Positions 49,703-59,073 of a DNA stretch of 64,000 bases are shown here, one piece after another (position 1 is the first letter of the stretch; the number at the start of each line of letters is the position of its first letter). The notes beneath the pieces were generated by a model, which ran no database searches, was not told the origin of the DNA, and worked only from the letters and a program-made list of their open reading frames with translations. Source of the DNA: Lewinella sp. 4G2 (GTDB lineage: Bacteria; Bacteroidota; Bacteroidia; Chitinophagales; Saprospiraceae); the NCBI RefSeq assembly GCF_001625015.1, contig NZ_LVWJ02000014.1, positions 2,914,001-2,978,000 on the forward strand, read 5' to 3'. A program made the position numbers and the translations under genes.

Positions 49703-50191
49703 ATGTCCCGATTCCGCAATCCACTTGAACGATCACCCCTTGGCACCGTGGGGAGTATTCTCGTTGCCCTGTTATTTTTCTACCTCCTGTTTAAACTGCT
49801 CGGCTTCGTTTTTTCCCTCATCTGGTACGTAGCGCCGCTGATCTTCATCGCCTCATTGGTCATCGATTACAAGGTATTCGTCGGCTTCCTCACCATGCTC
49901 GGCAACCTCTTTAAAAAGAACTGGATCTGGGGCTTGGCGGCGGGCATCGCGAGTGTCGTCCTCTTCCCGCTCGTCAGCCTGTACCTGCTCGGGATGGCCA
50001 TGTTCAAGAAGAAAATGAAGACCCGCGCCGAAGAGATGGACGAGCGCGTCAACGGCCGCTGGGCGGAGTACGAAGACGTCACGCCGGAGCCGATGGACAT
50101 CGATATCCCCTACGAAGAACTACCGCCGGCGCCGGAGCCCCAGACCCGCGGCCGCAATAAGGGTACGGATTACGACCAGCTCTTCGAGTAG
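49703..50191 (+). CDS. Small membrane protein of unknown function
   Basis: A 162-residue protein starting at ATG 49703 (MSRFRNPLERSPLGTVGSIL). It has two or three hydrophobic segments between residues 17-56 and 70-98, then a charged C-terminal tail with proline-rich ELPPAPEPQTRGRNKG. It is followed within seven bases by the glycosyltransferase gene. No family is recognised. Confidence 0.75.
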   Translation: MSRFRNPLERSPLGTVGSILVALLFFYLLFKLLGFVFSLIWYVAPLIFIASLVIDYKVFVGFLTMLGNLFKKNWIWGLAAGIASVVLFPLVSLYLLGMAMFKKKMKTRAEEMDERVNGRWAEYEDVTPEPMDIDIPYEELPPAPEPQTRGRNKGTDYDQLFE

Positions 50192-50197
50192 CCCGCC

Positions 50198-51403
50198 TTG
50201 AGCTACCTCCTCTATTTCTGTTCCGCAAGCATACTGGGTTACTGCCTTTGGCAACTCAATAATTGGCGCGTTTGGGTTCGGCTTACCAAGTTTCGGGTGC
50301 CGCCGCCGGGCCCCGTGCATTCGCTTGCGCTCATCATTCCGTTCCGCAACGAGGCCAATAATCTTTCCCGCCTCTTCGCGTCCATCCTGCAACAGGATTT
50401 CCCCCGCGAGCAACTCGAAATCATCTTCGTCGACGATAGTTCTACCGATAAGGGGAGGTCCATGGTCGAAACATTTATACGCGAAACAGCGCACGCCGAT
50501 TTGGGCGCTGCCGCGGGTGCCAAGAAATGGGAGGGGATCAAGCCTCAGACAACCGGATTAAACGTCCGCCTACTGGACCTCACCGATCACCTTAGGACCC
50601 GGAAAACGGTGGCCCACAAAAAGGAAGCGCTCACCTACGCCATCAACTCCACGGAGCAAGAGATCATCCTGACGACGGACGCCGACTGCACGCTACCACC
50701 AACCTTACTCCGAACGGTAGCTGCCACCTTTCGGGATGGCGTCCAAGTAGTCTCCGGGCCGGTAGCCAATGGCCCACTAAAGAGCTTCTGCGATACCTTC
50801 CAGGCGTTGGACCTCGCTTCCTACCAATTCTTAACCGCCGTCCAGATAGAAGTCGGGAAGCCAGTATTGGCTAACGGCGCCTGCTTTGCCTTCCGCCGTT
50901 CCGCCTTCCACGATGTTAACGGCTACGTGGGGGTCGACCACCTACCTTCAGGAGACGACGTATTGCTCCTGCACAAATTTCGGGATGCCTTCCCCGGAAA
51001 TGCATTCCGTTGGCTCAAAGCTGGCCCGGTTACGCTGACGGCCCCCGTAAGAAACTGGAAAGCACTCTGGAACCAACGGCTCCGCTGGGCGGGGAAGGCG
51101 GGGAACTACCAGGCGAAGGAATTAGAGCGGGCACAGAATTTAGCGGTTATGGCCGCTTTGTCGGTTTTGTTATTGTTGGTAGTCATCATACTCACCGATT
51201 ATACGGTGGTGATGCTCTGGCTGTGGCTGGTTAAAATTATTATCGACGGTATCTGTTTATGGGCGTACCAAAGGCACTACCGGCAACCGTTTCCCATCAT
51301 TGGCTATCTGAAGACGGCTTTGATCCACCCATTTTTTCTGGTTGGTATTGCCGTGGCCCACCTCCGCGGTAAGAAACCCAGGTGGAAGGGTAGGGCTACG
51401 TAG
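50198..51403 (+). CDS. Membrane-anchored family 2 glycosyltransferase
   Basis: A 401-residue GT-A enzyme from TTG 50198. After a short N-terminal hydrophobic segment, LIIPFRNEANN, IIFVDDSSTD, LTTDADCTL (DAD at 161-163) and QRLRWAG (293-299, the QxxRW motif) are all present, as in processive or membrane-linked GT2 enzymes. Two or three C-terminal membrane helices follow. It is outside the main glycan cluster. The GAAAGA linker at 103-108 is encoded by a copy of the 18-bp repeat. Confidence 0.88.
   Translation: MSYLLYFCSASILGYCLWQLNNWRVWVRLTKFRVPPPGPVHSLALIIPFRNEANNLSRLFASILQQDFPREQLEIIFVDDSSTDKGRSMVETFIRETAHADLGAAAGAKKWEGIKPQTTGLNVRLLDLTDHLRTRKTVAHKKEALTYAINSTEQEIILTTDADCTLPPTLLRTVAATFRDGVQVVSGPVANGPLKSFCDTFQALDLASYQFLTAVQIEVGKPVLANGACFAFRRSAFHDVNGYVGVDHLPSGDDVLLLHKFRDAFPGNAFRWLKAGPVTLTAPVRNWKALWNQRLRWAGKAGNYQAKELERAQNLAVMAALSVLLLLVVIILTDYTVVMLWLWLVKIIIDGICLWAYQRHYRQPFPIIGYLKTALIHPFFLVGIAVAHLRGKKPRWKGRAT
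50503..50520 (+). repeat. 18-bp repeat, copy 12
   Basis: GGGCGCTGCCGCGGGTGC, matching the consensus with G at the R position, in the GT2 gene and encoding GAAAGA. Confidence 0.85.
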
Positions 51404-51435
51404 AATAACTTACCTTTCCCACGTCAAGCCGACGT

Positions 51436-52515
51436 ATGGATTTAGTACTTACCCCGTTTACACAACTACTCTTCCCCCCGGGCGGTCACGTGCGACAATT
51501 GCCCGTTACTCGCAATGGCGTGGCGGCAGTACCGGCGGAAGCACTAATGGCGACCAAGCAACCGAGCTTTGGGCATTTACTCGTACGATCAACCGCAGTG
51601 GGAGCTGGTCACCAAGTGAGTGGCAAGATGCTTTGTGGCCTCGTTCCCGCCGCCGCATTCCTCGACGGGCGCATCAAACCCCACGAGAATACGCTGACCG
51701 CGCGCCTGAACCGCCAGAAGGAATTGGTCACCGCGGAGCGTGGTGCCCTCGGTAAACCCATCTTGCTTACCGCTGCTGACCTGACCTCGGCCTGGGCGGC
51801 AGTCGATCAGCAGGAGATGACCTCGGACCAACTAGTAAGGTTCTCGGGGCACAACGACTACACGTTGATTAATCTCACCGCTAGGGAAGAACAAGGGCTA
51901 TGTCCTATTTCCCTGGACGGTCTGGGCACCCTCGTCATCGCCGATGGTCACCACCGGGCCGAGACCCACGCCCTATTAAGTGCGGAGGGACACGCTTACT
52001 GCGATTACGTACCCGTTTGTATTGCCGACGTTCGGGACCTCACCATCGGCTGCTTCCGCCGCCAGTTGCCGGCCTACGTCGGGACGATCGATGACTTACT
52101 CAAATCGCTCCGGCCCTACTTCCGCATTCACCAGCTTGCGTATCCCGTCGCACCCGAATTGCAGGGTAACTGGCTCATGAGCTACCAAGGGAAATACTTC
52201 GAACTATCCCGCGATAAAGTGGACGCCAGATACACCACCCAACTGGGCTGGCTGACGGGAGAAGTGCTGGCCAATGTATTCGGCATCCTCGACCCCAAGA
52301 ATGATGACCGCCTGGTCAATCTCGAAGTAGATACGCTGCCCTCCGGTCTGCTGGACATTGACGGTGACCGCGCGCTCTCCTTTACGGGGAGTTCCGTCAG
52401 CCCCCAGGCTTTTTTTAGTGAGGTGGCGGCGGGAAGGGTGTTTCCGCCAAAGTCCACCCGTTTTCTACCGCGAGTGCCTAGCGGCCTGCTGGTGTGGCCG
52501 GGTTGGCGGGGGTAG
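51436..52515 (+). CDS. DUF1015 family protein
   Basis: A 359-residue protein. The central LVIADGHHRAETHALL is the DGHHR signature of DUF1015, a family of unknown biochemical role often linked to serine/one-carbon metabolism genes. The C-terminal VFPPKSTRFLPRVPSGLLVW is also typical. The length is slightly below the common 400-residue size. Its stop overlaps the convergent hydroxylase gene by 38 bases. Confidence 0.88.
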   Translation: MDLVLTPFTQLLFPPGGHVRQLPVTRNGVAAVPAEALMATKQPSFGHLLVRSTAVGAGHQVSGKMLCGLVPAAAFLDGRIKPHENTLTARLNRQKELVTAERGALGKPILLTAADLTSAWAAVDQQEMTSDQLVRFSGHNDYTLINLTAREEQGLCPISLDGLGTLVIADGHHRAETHALLSAEGHAYCDYVPVCIADVRDLTIGCFRRQLPAYVGTIDDLLKSLRPYFRIHQLAYPVAPELQGNWLMSYQGKYFELSRDKVDARYTTQLGWLTGEVLANVFGILDPKNDDRLVNLEVDTLPSGLLDIDGDRALSFTGSSVSPQAFFSEVAAGRVFPPKSTRFLPRVPSGLLVWPGWRG

Positions 52516-53329
52516 TGGGAGACCGCTTCCCGTCGAAGGGAATCCGGAGCATGCGGCCGATGGATTGGTGGTCCGCCACGTCCATGTGGGTGTCTACTCC
52601 GTAAACCAATTCGTTATTGTCCACTTGCTGGTAGGTGCCGAAGAGCCGATCCCAAAAACTGAAGATGTTGCCGTAGTTGCTGTCCGTCAGGGGTAATTGG
52701 TAGTGGTGGTGGACGCGGTGCATATCCGGCGTCACGATCAACCAGGAGATCGCTTTGTTGATCCAAGCCGGCACGGTAATGTTGGCGTGGTTGAACTGGC
52801 TCAGCAGTGCGCTCATACTCTGGTAAATAAAGACCAACCAGATGGGTGCACCGACGATCAGAATGGCGAGGGTCGTGAACGCAAACCGAATCACGCTTTC
52901 TCCCGGGTGGTGGCGATTAGCCGAAGTCGTGTCCACGTGCTGATCCGTATGGTGGACGAGATGAAATCGCCACAGGACGGGAACACGATGCTCCGTCCAG
53001 TGCGCAGCGTAAGCACCGATGAGGTCAAGTAGCATCAGGCCGGCAACAACTTCGACGATTACGGGTAAGCTGACCCACTGCAGTAGTCCAAATTGCTCCG
53101 CAACGACCCAATCGCTGGCCGCAACGAGAATAAAGGCCAGAAAAAAATTAACGAGGATGGTCGTCAGCGTAAAGAAGAAGTTGATGCCCGCGTGTTTCCA
53201 TTTGCGGTATTCGTGGCTGAACAGCGGCACGGCTGACTCCATAATCCAGAAGAGGGTGATGCCTCCGACCAGGAGTAGCGTCCGGTGGCTACTGGGGATG
53301 GTCGTGAAGTAGTCGATGATCGTTTGCAT
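52478..53329 (-). CDS. Fatty acid hydroxylase/sterol desaturase superfamily protein
   Basis: A 283-residue membrane di-iron enzyme. HWTEHRVPVLWRFHLVHHTDQHVDTT and DMHRVHHHYQLPLTDSNYGN contain the HxxxH, HxxHH and second HxxHH clusters that bind the two irons. About four hydrophobic segments surround them. It would hydroxylate or desaturate a lipid; carotenoid hydroxylase or alkylglycerol monooxygenase types are possible. Confidence 0.9.
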   Translation of the reverse strand: MQTIIDYFTTIPSSHRTLLLVGGITLFWIMESAVPLFSHEYRKWKHAGINFFFTLTTILVNFFLAFILVAASDWVVAEQFGLLQWVSLPVIVEVVAGLMLLDLIGAYAAHWTEHRVPVLWRFHLVHHTDQHVDTTSANRHHPGESVIRFAFTTLAILIVGAPIWLVFIYQSMSALLSQFNHANITVPAWINKAISWLIVTPDMHRVHHHYQLPLTDSNYGNIFSFWDRLFGTYQQVDNNELVYGVDTHMDVADHQSIGRMLRIPFDGKRSPTTPANPATPAGR

Positions 53330-53474
53330 GTGGGTAAGGTACGGCGTTCACGCGCCTGGTCAAACCGGAGAGGGTGCGGATCAATGCGGGGCGAGGAGTA
53401 GACCAATGTTTGGTCAGCCAGTCAACGCTTGCACATAGTGCTCTGAACTGCTGTACATGTAACGCCTATCACGT

Positions 53475-53509
53475 CTCCCCTCTCCTTTAAAGAGGGGGCC
53501 GGGGGAGAG
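53475..53509. repeat. CCCCTCT/AGAGGGG intergenic hairpin
   Basis: CCCCTCT (53477-53483) pairs with AGAGGGG (53491-53497), and the outer CTCCCC pairs with GGGGAG. It lies in the 248-bp gap between the hydroxylase start and the channel gene, which otherwise holds only the channel promoter. Confidence 0.5.
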
Positions 53510-53563
53510 GAATACATAACGTCATGTATAGCGACGTGCCTAGTGCTCCCTGCGGCATTTCGT

Positions 53564-53571
53564 TACCTTCA
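53564..53571 (+). promoter_or_regulatory. Near-consensus -7 box six bases before the channel start
   Basis: TACCTTCA (consensus TAnnTTTG) followed by six bases and ATG 53578. Confidence 0.35.
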
Positions 53572-53577
53572 CGCCCG

Positions 53578-54351
53578 ATGAAGAAGCTATTCTTTAATGA
53601 ACGGGCCATGCTGACGGCCATCATCCTAAATGCGGTGGTGATCTTTGCGCTCTATTTTCCCGAGCTAAGGAACAACGATTGGCTGCTGCTCCTGGATCAT
53701 GCCTTCCTCCTGTTCTTCGTAGTGGAGCTGATCGTTAAGTTAGTAGTGCTTAAACCCAAAGCATACTTCGCGAAAGGGTGGAACCGCTTTGACTTTATCG
53801 TCGTCGTTGGGAGCCTGCCGGTCTTACTGGAAGGCTTCATGAGCGTTCCCGAAGGTGCCAGTTTGCTGATTTTGCTCCGGCTCTTTCGCCTGGTCCGGCT
53901 GATCCGTTTCCTACGTTTCATCCCTAATATTGGGATGATTGTCTCCGGCTTAGGGAGGGCCCTGAAAGCCTCCGTATTTGTCCTGATTGCCTTGGTCTTC
54001 CTTAACCTGATGTTGGCCATCGTCACCTGCCACTTCTATGCGGACATCGCGCCCAGGTATTTCGGTAATCCGTTGGTGAGTGCCTACAGCATCTTCCAAA
54101 TGTTTACCCTCGAAGGTTGGAACGACATCCCCGCCGCCATCGTGAACAACCCGAACGTGCCGATGTCGGACACCATGATCGGGATGACGCGCTTCTACTT
54201 CGTCCTGATTGTATTGCTGGGCGGCATCTTTGGGATGAGCCTGGCCAATGCCGTTTTCATCGATGAGATGATGATGGATAACAACAAGGCACTCGAAGAC
54301 AAAGTAGACCGCCTGATCGAAGAGGTTCGCAGTTTGAAGAAGGAAGGGTAG
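53578..54351 (+). CDS. Single-domain voltage-gated ion channel with a TLEGWND filter (BacCav/BacNav)
   Basis: A 257-residue six-helix cation channel subunit that would form a homotetramer. S4 has regularly spaced Arg at 101, 104, 107, 110 and 113 (RLFRLVRLIRFLRF), indicating voltage sensing. The pore loop contains FTLEGWNDIP with T177, L178, E179, G180, W181, N182 and D183. Known Na+-selective BacNav channels carry TLESW; Gly after the ring Glu is the feature reported for the native Ca2+ channel CavMr and for domains I and III of animal Cav channels. Ca2+ permeability is therefore my inference. S6 is followed by a coiled-coil tail (NNKALEDKVDRLIEEVRSL), as in the family. Start at ATG 53578. 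Confidence 0.88.
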   Translation: MKKLFFNERAMLTAIILNAVVIFALYFPELRNNDWLLLLDHAFLLFFVVELIVKLVVLKPKAYFAKGWNRFDFIVVVGSLPVLLEGFMSVPEGASLLILLRLFRLVRLIRFLRFIPNIGMIVSGLGRALKASVFVLIALVFLNLMLAIVTCHFYADIAPRYFGNPLVSAYSIFQMFTLEGWNDIPAAIVNNPNVPMSDTMIGMTRFYFVLIVLLGGIFGMSLANAVFIDEMMMDNNKALEDKVDRLIEEVRSLKKEG

Positions 54352-54381
54352 GGGAGCCTATAAATTCGTCGTAGAGCTTGT

Positions 54382-57300
54382 CTAGAAGGCATCCTTTACC
54401 CTGCGCAAAAAGGTATCCGCCGTAGCGGGGCTGACGGGAAGGATTTCATAAGTTCCGCCATCCTTACCCTTGATTTTCTTGACGAGGTCCTTCGGCTTCA
54501 TCCCCTCCAGCTCGTCCATGAATTGGGTGTTGTTGGAAACGACATTCAGTACGCCAGCCTGGAAACCGAAAAAGTAGTACAACTCGCTCGGCGTCTTCAG
54601 GTAGATGTACAACCGGTCATCACCGCCGGTGGGCATTTTGATTTCCGTGTAGACCTCCACCATTTTGGAGACGGTATTACCACGGATGCTGGCCAGACCA
54701 TTCAGTTTTTCCGTACTGACGAAGGACTGGTAGTCGTCCGACCACTTCAGTTTCATCTTGGGGAAGAACAGGGTGTGTTCGTTGATCTTGCGCGGTACTT
54801 CGAGTACGCCGGCGTCGAGGCTGGCGATGGCGCCGGCTCGTTCCTTGCCTTCGAGGAAGAGGGTCTCGAGCCCGGTCGAATAAAACTCCCGGTCGGTCAC
54901 CAAATTCAGCCCCGGTGAAGCAAAGGTTCCGGAGAGCACGTCGTTGGCCATCATGTTCACCAGCTTGTCCGGGAAGATCAGATCGATGGCCATCATGGCC
55001 TCTACCAGTACCTCCGGGCGTGATGGAGCGACGGGCGCGTTAATGGTGAGTTCCACCTTCTTTTTCTCCTGGGTCGTATCCTTGGCGGTGACGGTTTCTT
55101 CTTCCAGCAGGAACATGCTGGGAGGGGGCGTATCCTCCTCTTCTTCGGGTTCCGGCGCTGCGGGCTTCTCCTCAATCTGAACCTGGGCGGCGACGCGTTG
55201 GCCAGTGGGCATATCCATTTTGATGGTTCCGTAGGCGTTGATGTTGATGAACTCCAGTCGACCGCCGAGCCCTAACTCTCCGCTGCCATCGATCTTGCCA
55301 TTGGCATTGTCGAAGCGCATCAGGTTGCCCGTGGTTTGGGTCTCGTCGAAGATGCGGAGGCTGTCGCCAAAGAGGAACACATCGTTCTCTTCGTCGTAAT
55401 TCATCAACCCATTGGCGTCCAGAATGGCGTGGTCCTTCCGGAAGTCCAGGGTCTGCACCATGCTCGGATAGATGCCCCGGTTGGGCTTACTGAGGTAAAG
55501 GCCTGTGAAAAGGGGTAGGCCATCCCGGTCCTTCGGTTCCCGGACTTCCAGGGTGAGGTCTTTCTTATCCCCTTCAGATTGAACGGTGAACCACTGTGCG
55601 CCCGGCAGTTTCTCGGCGTCAATCTTGGCGTAGCCGTCAAACAAAAGCGTTTTTGAACCGGCGTCCAGGTTGATGGTGCCGAAAAACTTGGTCTTGTTAT
55701 CCACGTAGAAGGAGGTAGACTCTTCCACCGTTCCCTCGGCGCGGGTAGCCGTTGCCTTATCGTTTTTCTTGCCCTTGCCGACGCGGGTACCAATGATGTT
55801 CTGGAACTCGACCTCCTGCCGGTGGGGGCCGACGTTGTACTCGTAGAAGCCCGAGGCCGTATACTCTTTTCGGCCCATTAAATTAACGGTGGCCCGCTTG
55901 ATGACGTGGTACTCATTCAGAGTGTCAGCAACGATCCGAGCGTTAGTGAGCTCGCGCACCTTGGCGCCGCCTTCCACCTCAACTCTGCCGTCGCCTGGGT
56001 AGATGCGGGCGTCGGCGGCCGTGACGAAGGGTACTCCCTCCACACCCAGTACGTTGGTGTTGATATCGTAGGTGGCCGATTCTCCAGTGAAGGTGAGTTC
56101 ATCCTGATCCGGGTGGGTACTCGTGAAGCGATCCTTACCGGGCTCCGCCTTGAAGGTGATGTTACCCGTTGCCATATCCCAATCGAACTCGTTGATGCTG
56201 GTTTTGAACTGGGTATAAGGAAGGTCCGTACTTAGATCCGTACTGTTATTCCGGAAGCTGGCGGACTGTTTCTCAAAATCAAAGGATGACTGCACATTAG
56301 TAGTGGTGAGTGCCAATTGGTCACCCGCCTGCAGGCTCTTAATGGAGACGTTCGAGGTATCCGCTTTGGCACCGAAAAGGGTAAAGTCCATATCCTTCGA
56401 GGTCATGCTGGCCGCGTCCCAGTCCAGGGTGCCATTAGCCTTTAGGGCTTCGGGCGTGAGGACGAGGGTACCCTCCAACTGGTGGTCACCCGCCTTGAAC
56501 ATGTCGAAGGCAGCTCCTTCGGCGGCCTCCACGACGAGGCTGTCTCCGTAGGGAATGAACTCGACGTTGACCTCCGTACCCGCTACTTGTGGAACCACGC
56601 GGCCATCCTTCGCAGATTCCTCCAGTGCGAAACTATTGGAGCTGGCCGTCGTCCGGTCGAGCCGGAAATCCAGGTTGTCGGATTCGATGTTGGCCTCGAG
56701 GTAGCTCAGTTTGCCGGTGCCCTTTAGCCCCTTGTTGGTCAGGACGAGTTCGCCTTCGTAGTTGCCCCGGTCTTCGTAAGTGGATTGGCCGCCCTCCGGC
56801 GTTTCCGTCACGAAGCCCAGGCTGCCGTCTTCCTGGATGGTGAGCGTTTCTTCAATGTCGGGGAAGATGCCACCACTGTTCAGTTTTCCACCTAGCGCCA
56901 AGTCCGACGCCAGCAATGAATCGGTGCCATTCAGGCTGAAGGGTTGTAGCTCAAAGTAAAACTCATCCCGATCATAGGCAGCCGTGCTGTCGGCGCCATC
57001 GTAATAGATGTAGCTGATCTCCTTGCTTTGGAGTGAGGGGAAGTAAGGGATGTTCTCCGTTCCGCTTTTGTTCTTCGGTGCGTCGATTAGCAGGTAGCCA
57101 GTTACGTGCTCGATGCGGCTGCCGGCGCTGCGGCGGTTGCCCTTCGCTTCCAGGTCGTCACCTTCGGGCAGGAAGAGATCCACGTAACGGACGGAATCCA
57201 GTTCGATGTAATACGGATCATACTTGAAGTGGAACCCCTTGCCGGACATGACGATACCACCGGCGTACACCTCTCCGCTAAAGTCCAGGTCCCGGTTGTT

Positions 57301-59067
57301 ACGGATCGTCAACTGATTGCCGGCGGGGCGGATAGCGATCTTCTTTTCTTTGTTGAATTCTACCGGTAAAACGGCGTCGACTCGAATATCACCCGTTACC
57401 ATGTTCATCACGGCGTTGGGTTTGGGAGTTCGGGAGACTACCCGGAGTTTGTCGTAATCCACCTCTTCGCGGCTGGCCTCCACGTAGAGGGAAAGCTTGC
57501 GCTTGAGGTTGATGATGTTGGTCTGGGGATTGTACAACAGGAAGCCGGCCGTCTGCAGGTCGTAGAGCAGCGGTTTGATGTCCGTTGCGGTGAAGTCTTT
57601 GCGGAAGAACTTCGCTAGGTCGTCAGCGTGCAGATCATCCATACCGCCATTTTGGTTTTGGCGGTAGGAGTAAATGCGTTCCAGTGGGTTAGAGCTAGCG
57701 ATGTCCTGAGTGTACTCATACTCCCGCTGGCTGTAGTAATCCGAGCTTTCAAAAACAACGTCCGGTTTTTCCTGGAAGGATACGGTTGGCTTCCCGATCA
57801 CGGCGCTGTCACCGTCCAGGTGAATGTCCAGGTAGTCACTGAAGATGGCCATTGCGTTTTTGGAATGGTAGAACGGCGCCCGGTCGGCACTCGACTTAGA
57901 TCGCCGCAGACCCACGATACGATCCTCGAGATCGACGTACATCGTTACACTGGGGTGGAAGAGGCTGTCCTGTCCCACCTTCACGGTCGTGCGGACACCC
58001 TCACCACCGACGCTTTTGCCCTGGCGGACGACGAAACGCCGAGCCTCGCCCTGCACGGACCGGTCGGTCGCGCTACCCTGTAAGCGGAGGCGGACGTAAG
58101 CTTCCCTACCTTCTTCACCGATGGCGTAAACGGTGTTGCCCTTCAATTCAAAGTTGCCGAACAGGGTAACGTTTTTGCCGATGTTCTTGATCTCCACGTA
58201 CCCATCGTCGGAGAGAAACTGGGGAAAGTCCCCTTCGGGCCGTACGCCGCCCACCTGGTTCTTATCGTTGAAACTGCCCATGAGGATTCGGTCGCCGAAG
58301 TACTCCGGGTACTGGAACTGGGCGGAGTCACTCTTGTAGATCATCCGGCCCGCGTCGAGTTCGTACTGAACGAGGATGACGAAGATGTCGGGGGAGAGGC
58401 CCACCCGGCGCCAATCGGTCCTTCCGCCCTTCCCGCTGGCGGCGTTCATGGCCAGATCAACCAGGAGGTTGGTCTCTTTAATTTTGATCGTATCCTTTGG
58501 GCTGATGGCGATCAGTTCCCGGATCGTATCCACCTGAATTTTCAAGCGGTTGTCTTCGGCCAGGAAGGTGGGTTTACCGCCGATGACGCGCCACCCCGTA
58601 TCTTCCTTACCCGGCTTGAGCCATCCCTTTTCCAGAAAGACGGCGGCGTTCTGCAGAGTTTTGTTCAACTGATCGACGCGGGCATCCCCCGAACTGGCCA
58701 CCTGCGACAGCGCCGCATGAAAACTTTCGAAAAGCGGATTAGGTGCATCTACCGCACCCGTCAGAAACTCCTGAGCGGCGAGGTAGGGAATGAAGCCGCC
58801 GGTAGCCGTGACCCGATTCTGAGAAAGCAAAACGGCCGTGGCGGCGATCTGCTTCTGTTGTTCTTCGGTGAAGCCACCGCCAAAGAAAATGCCGTTGAAA
58901 TTGGAGTAACTTTCTTTGGCCGCCTTGTTGCCAGAGCCGGTCATGAAGGCTTCCAGGGCTTCGTCGAAGGCCGCTGGTTCACTGGTGGCGTCAAAATCGG
59001 CGAGCCCCTGTCCGGTAGCCTGGGCGGCGGTGAACAGGAGTGTCAGTATCAGAAAATGCAAACGCAT
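54382..59067 (-). CDS. Very large exported protein of unknown function (1561 residues)
   Basis: A 1561-residue protein with a signal peptide (about 1-19). It begins with a mainly helical region to about residue 250, followed by a very long beta-rich region with recurring short strands. A segment starting LTFTGESATYDINTNVLGVE, then IYPGDGRVEVEGGAKVREL and ATVNLMGRKEYTASG, resembles OstA/LptA-like strand repeats, but I do not claim homology. A proline/glutamate-rich linker (AAPEPEEEEDTPPPS) separates it from a C-terminal part of roughly 220 residues. Length and composition suggest an outer-membrane or surface protein. It lies upstream of nothing obviously related. Copy 13 of the 18-bp repeat is near its start. 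Confidence 0.8.
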   Translation of the reverse strand: MRLHFLILTLLFTAAQATGQGLADFDATSEPAAFDEALEAFMTGSGNKAAKESYSNFNGIFFGGGFTEEQQKQIAATAVLLSQNRVTATGGFIPYLAAQEFLTGAVDAPNPLFESFHAALSQVASSGDARVDQLNKTLQNAAVFLEKGWLKPGKEDTGWRVIGGKPTFLAEDNRLKIQVDTIRELIAISPKDTIKIKETNLLVDLAMNAASGKGGRTDWRRVGLSPDIFVILVQYELDAGRMIYKSDSAQFQYPEYFGDRILMGSFNDKNQVGGVRPEGDFPQFLSDDGYVEIKNIGKNVTLFGNFELKGNTVYAIGEEGREAYVRLRLQGSATDRSVQGEARRFVVRQGKSVGGEGVRTTVKVGQDSLFHPSVTMYVDLEDRIVGLRRSKSSADRAPFYHSKNAMAIFSDYLDIHLDGDSAVIGKPTVSFQEKPDVVFESSDYYSQREYEYTQDIASSNPLERIYSYRQNQNGGMDDLHADDLAKFFRKDFTATDIKPLLYDLQTAGFLLYNPQTNIINLKRKLSLYVEASREEVDYDKLRVVSRTPKPNAVMNMVTGDIRVDAVLPVEFNKEKKIAIRPAGNQLTIRNNRDLDFSGEVYAGGIVMSGKGFHFKYDPYYIELDSVRYVDLFLPEGDDLEAKGNRRSAGSRIEHVTGYLLIDAPKNKSGTENIPYFPSLQSKEISYIYYDGADSTAAYDRDEFYFELQPFSLNGTDSLLASDLALGGKLNSGGIFPDIEETLTIQEDGSLGFVTETPEGGQSTYEDRGNYEGELVLTNKGLKGTGKLSYLEANIESDNLDFRLDRTTASSNSFALEESAKDGRVVPQVAGTEVNVEFIPYGDSLVVEAAEGAAFDMFKAGDHQLEGTLVLTPEALKANGTLDWDAASMTSKDMDFTLFGAKADTSNVSIKSLQAGDQLALTTTNVQSSFDFEKQSASFRNNSTDLSTDLPYTQFKTSINEFDWDMATGNITFKAEPGKDRFTSTHPDQDELTFTGESATYDINTNVLGVEGVPFVTAADARIYPGDGRVEVEGGAKVRELTNARIVADTLNEYHVIKRATVNLMGRKEYTASGFYEYNVGPHRQEVEFQNIIGTRVGKGKKNDKATATRAEGTVEESTSFYVDNKTKFFGTINLDAGSKTLLFDGYAKIDAEKLPGAQWFTVQSEGDKKDLTLEVREPKDRDGLPLFTGLYLSKPNRGIYPSMVQTLDFRKDHAILDANGLMNYDEENDVFLFGDSLRIFDETQTTGNLMRFDNANGKIDGSGELGLGGRLEFININAYGTIKMDMPTGQRVAAQVQIEEKPAAPEPEEEEDTPPPSMFLLEEETVTAKDTTQEKKKVELTINAPVAPSRPEVLVEAMMAIDLIFPDKLVNMMANDVLSGTFASPGLNLVTDREFYSTGLETLFLEGKERAGAIASLDAGVLEVPRKINEHTLFFPKMKLKWSDDYQSFVSTEKLNGLASIRGNTVSKMVEVYTEIKMPTGGDDRLYIYLKTPSELYYFFGFQAGVLNVVSNNTQFMDELEGMKPKDLVKKIKGKDGGTYEILPVSPATADTFLRRVKDAF
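58699..58714 (-). repeat. 18-bp repeat, copy 13 (16-bp core)
   Basis: The minus strand reads GGCGCTGTCGCAGGTG, the core of the consensus with mismatches only at the two outer bases. It encodes ALSQV in the 1561-residue protein. Confidence 0.7.
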
Positions 59068-59073
59068 GTAGGG

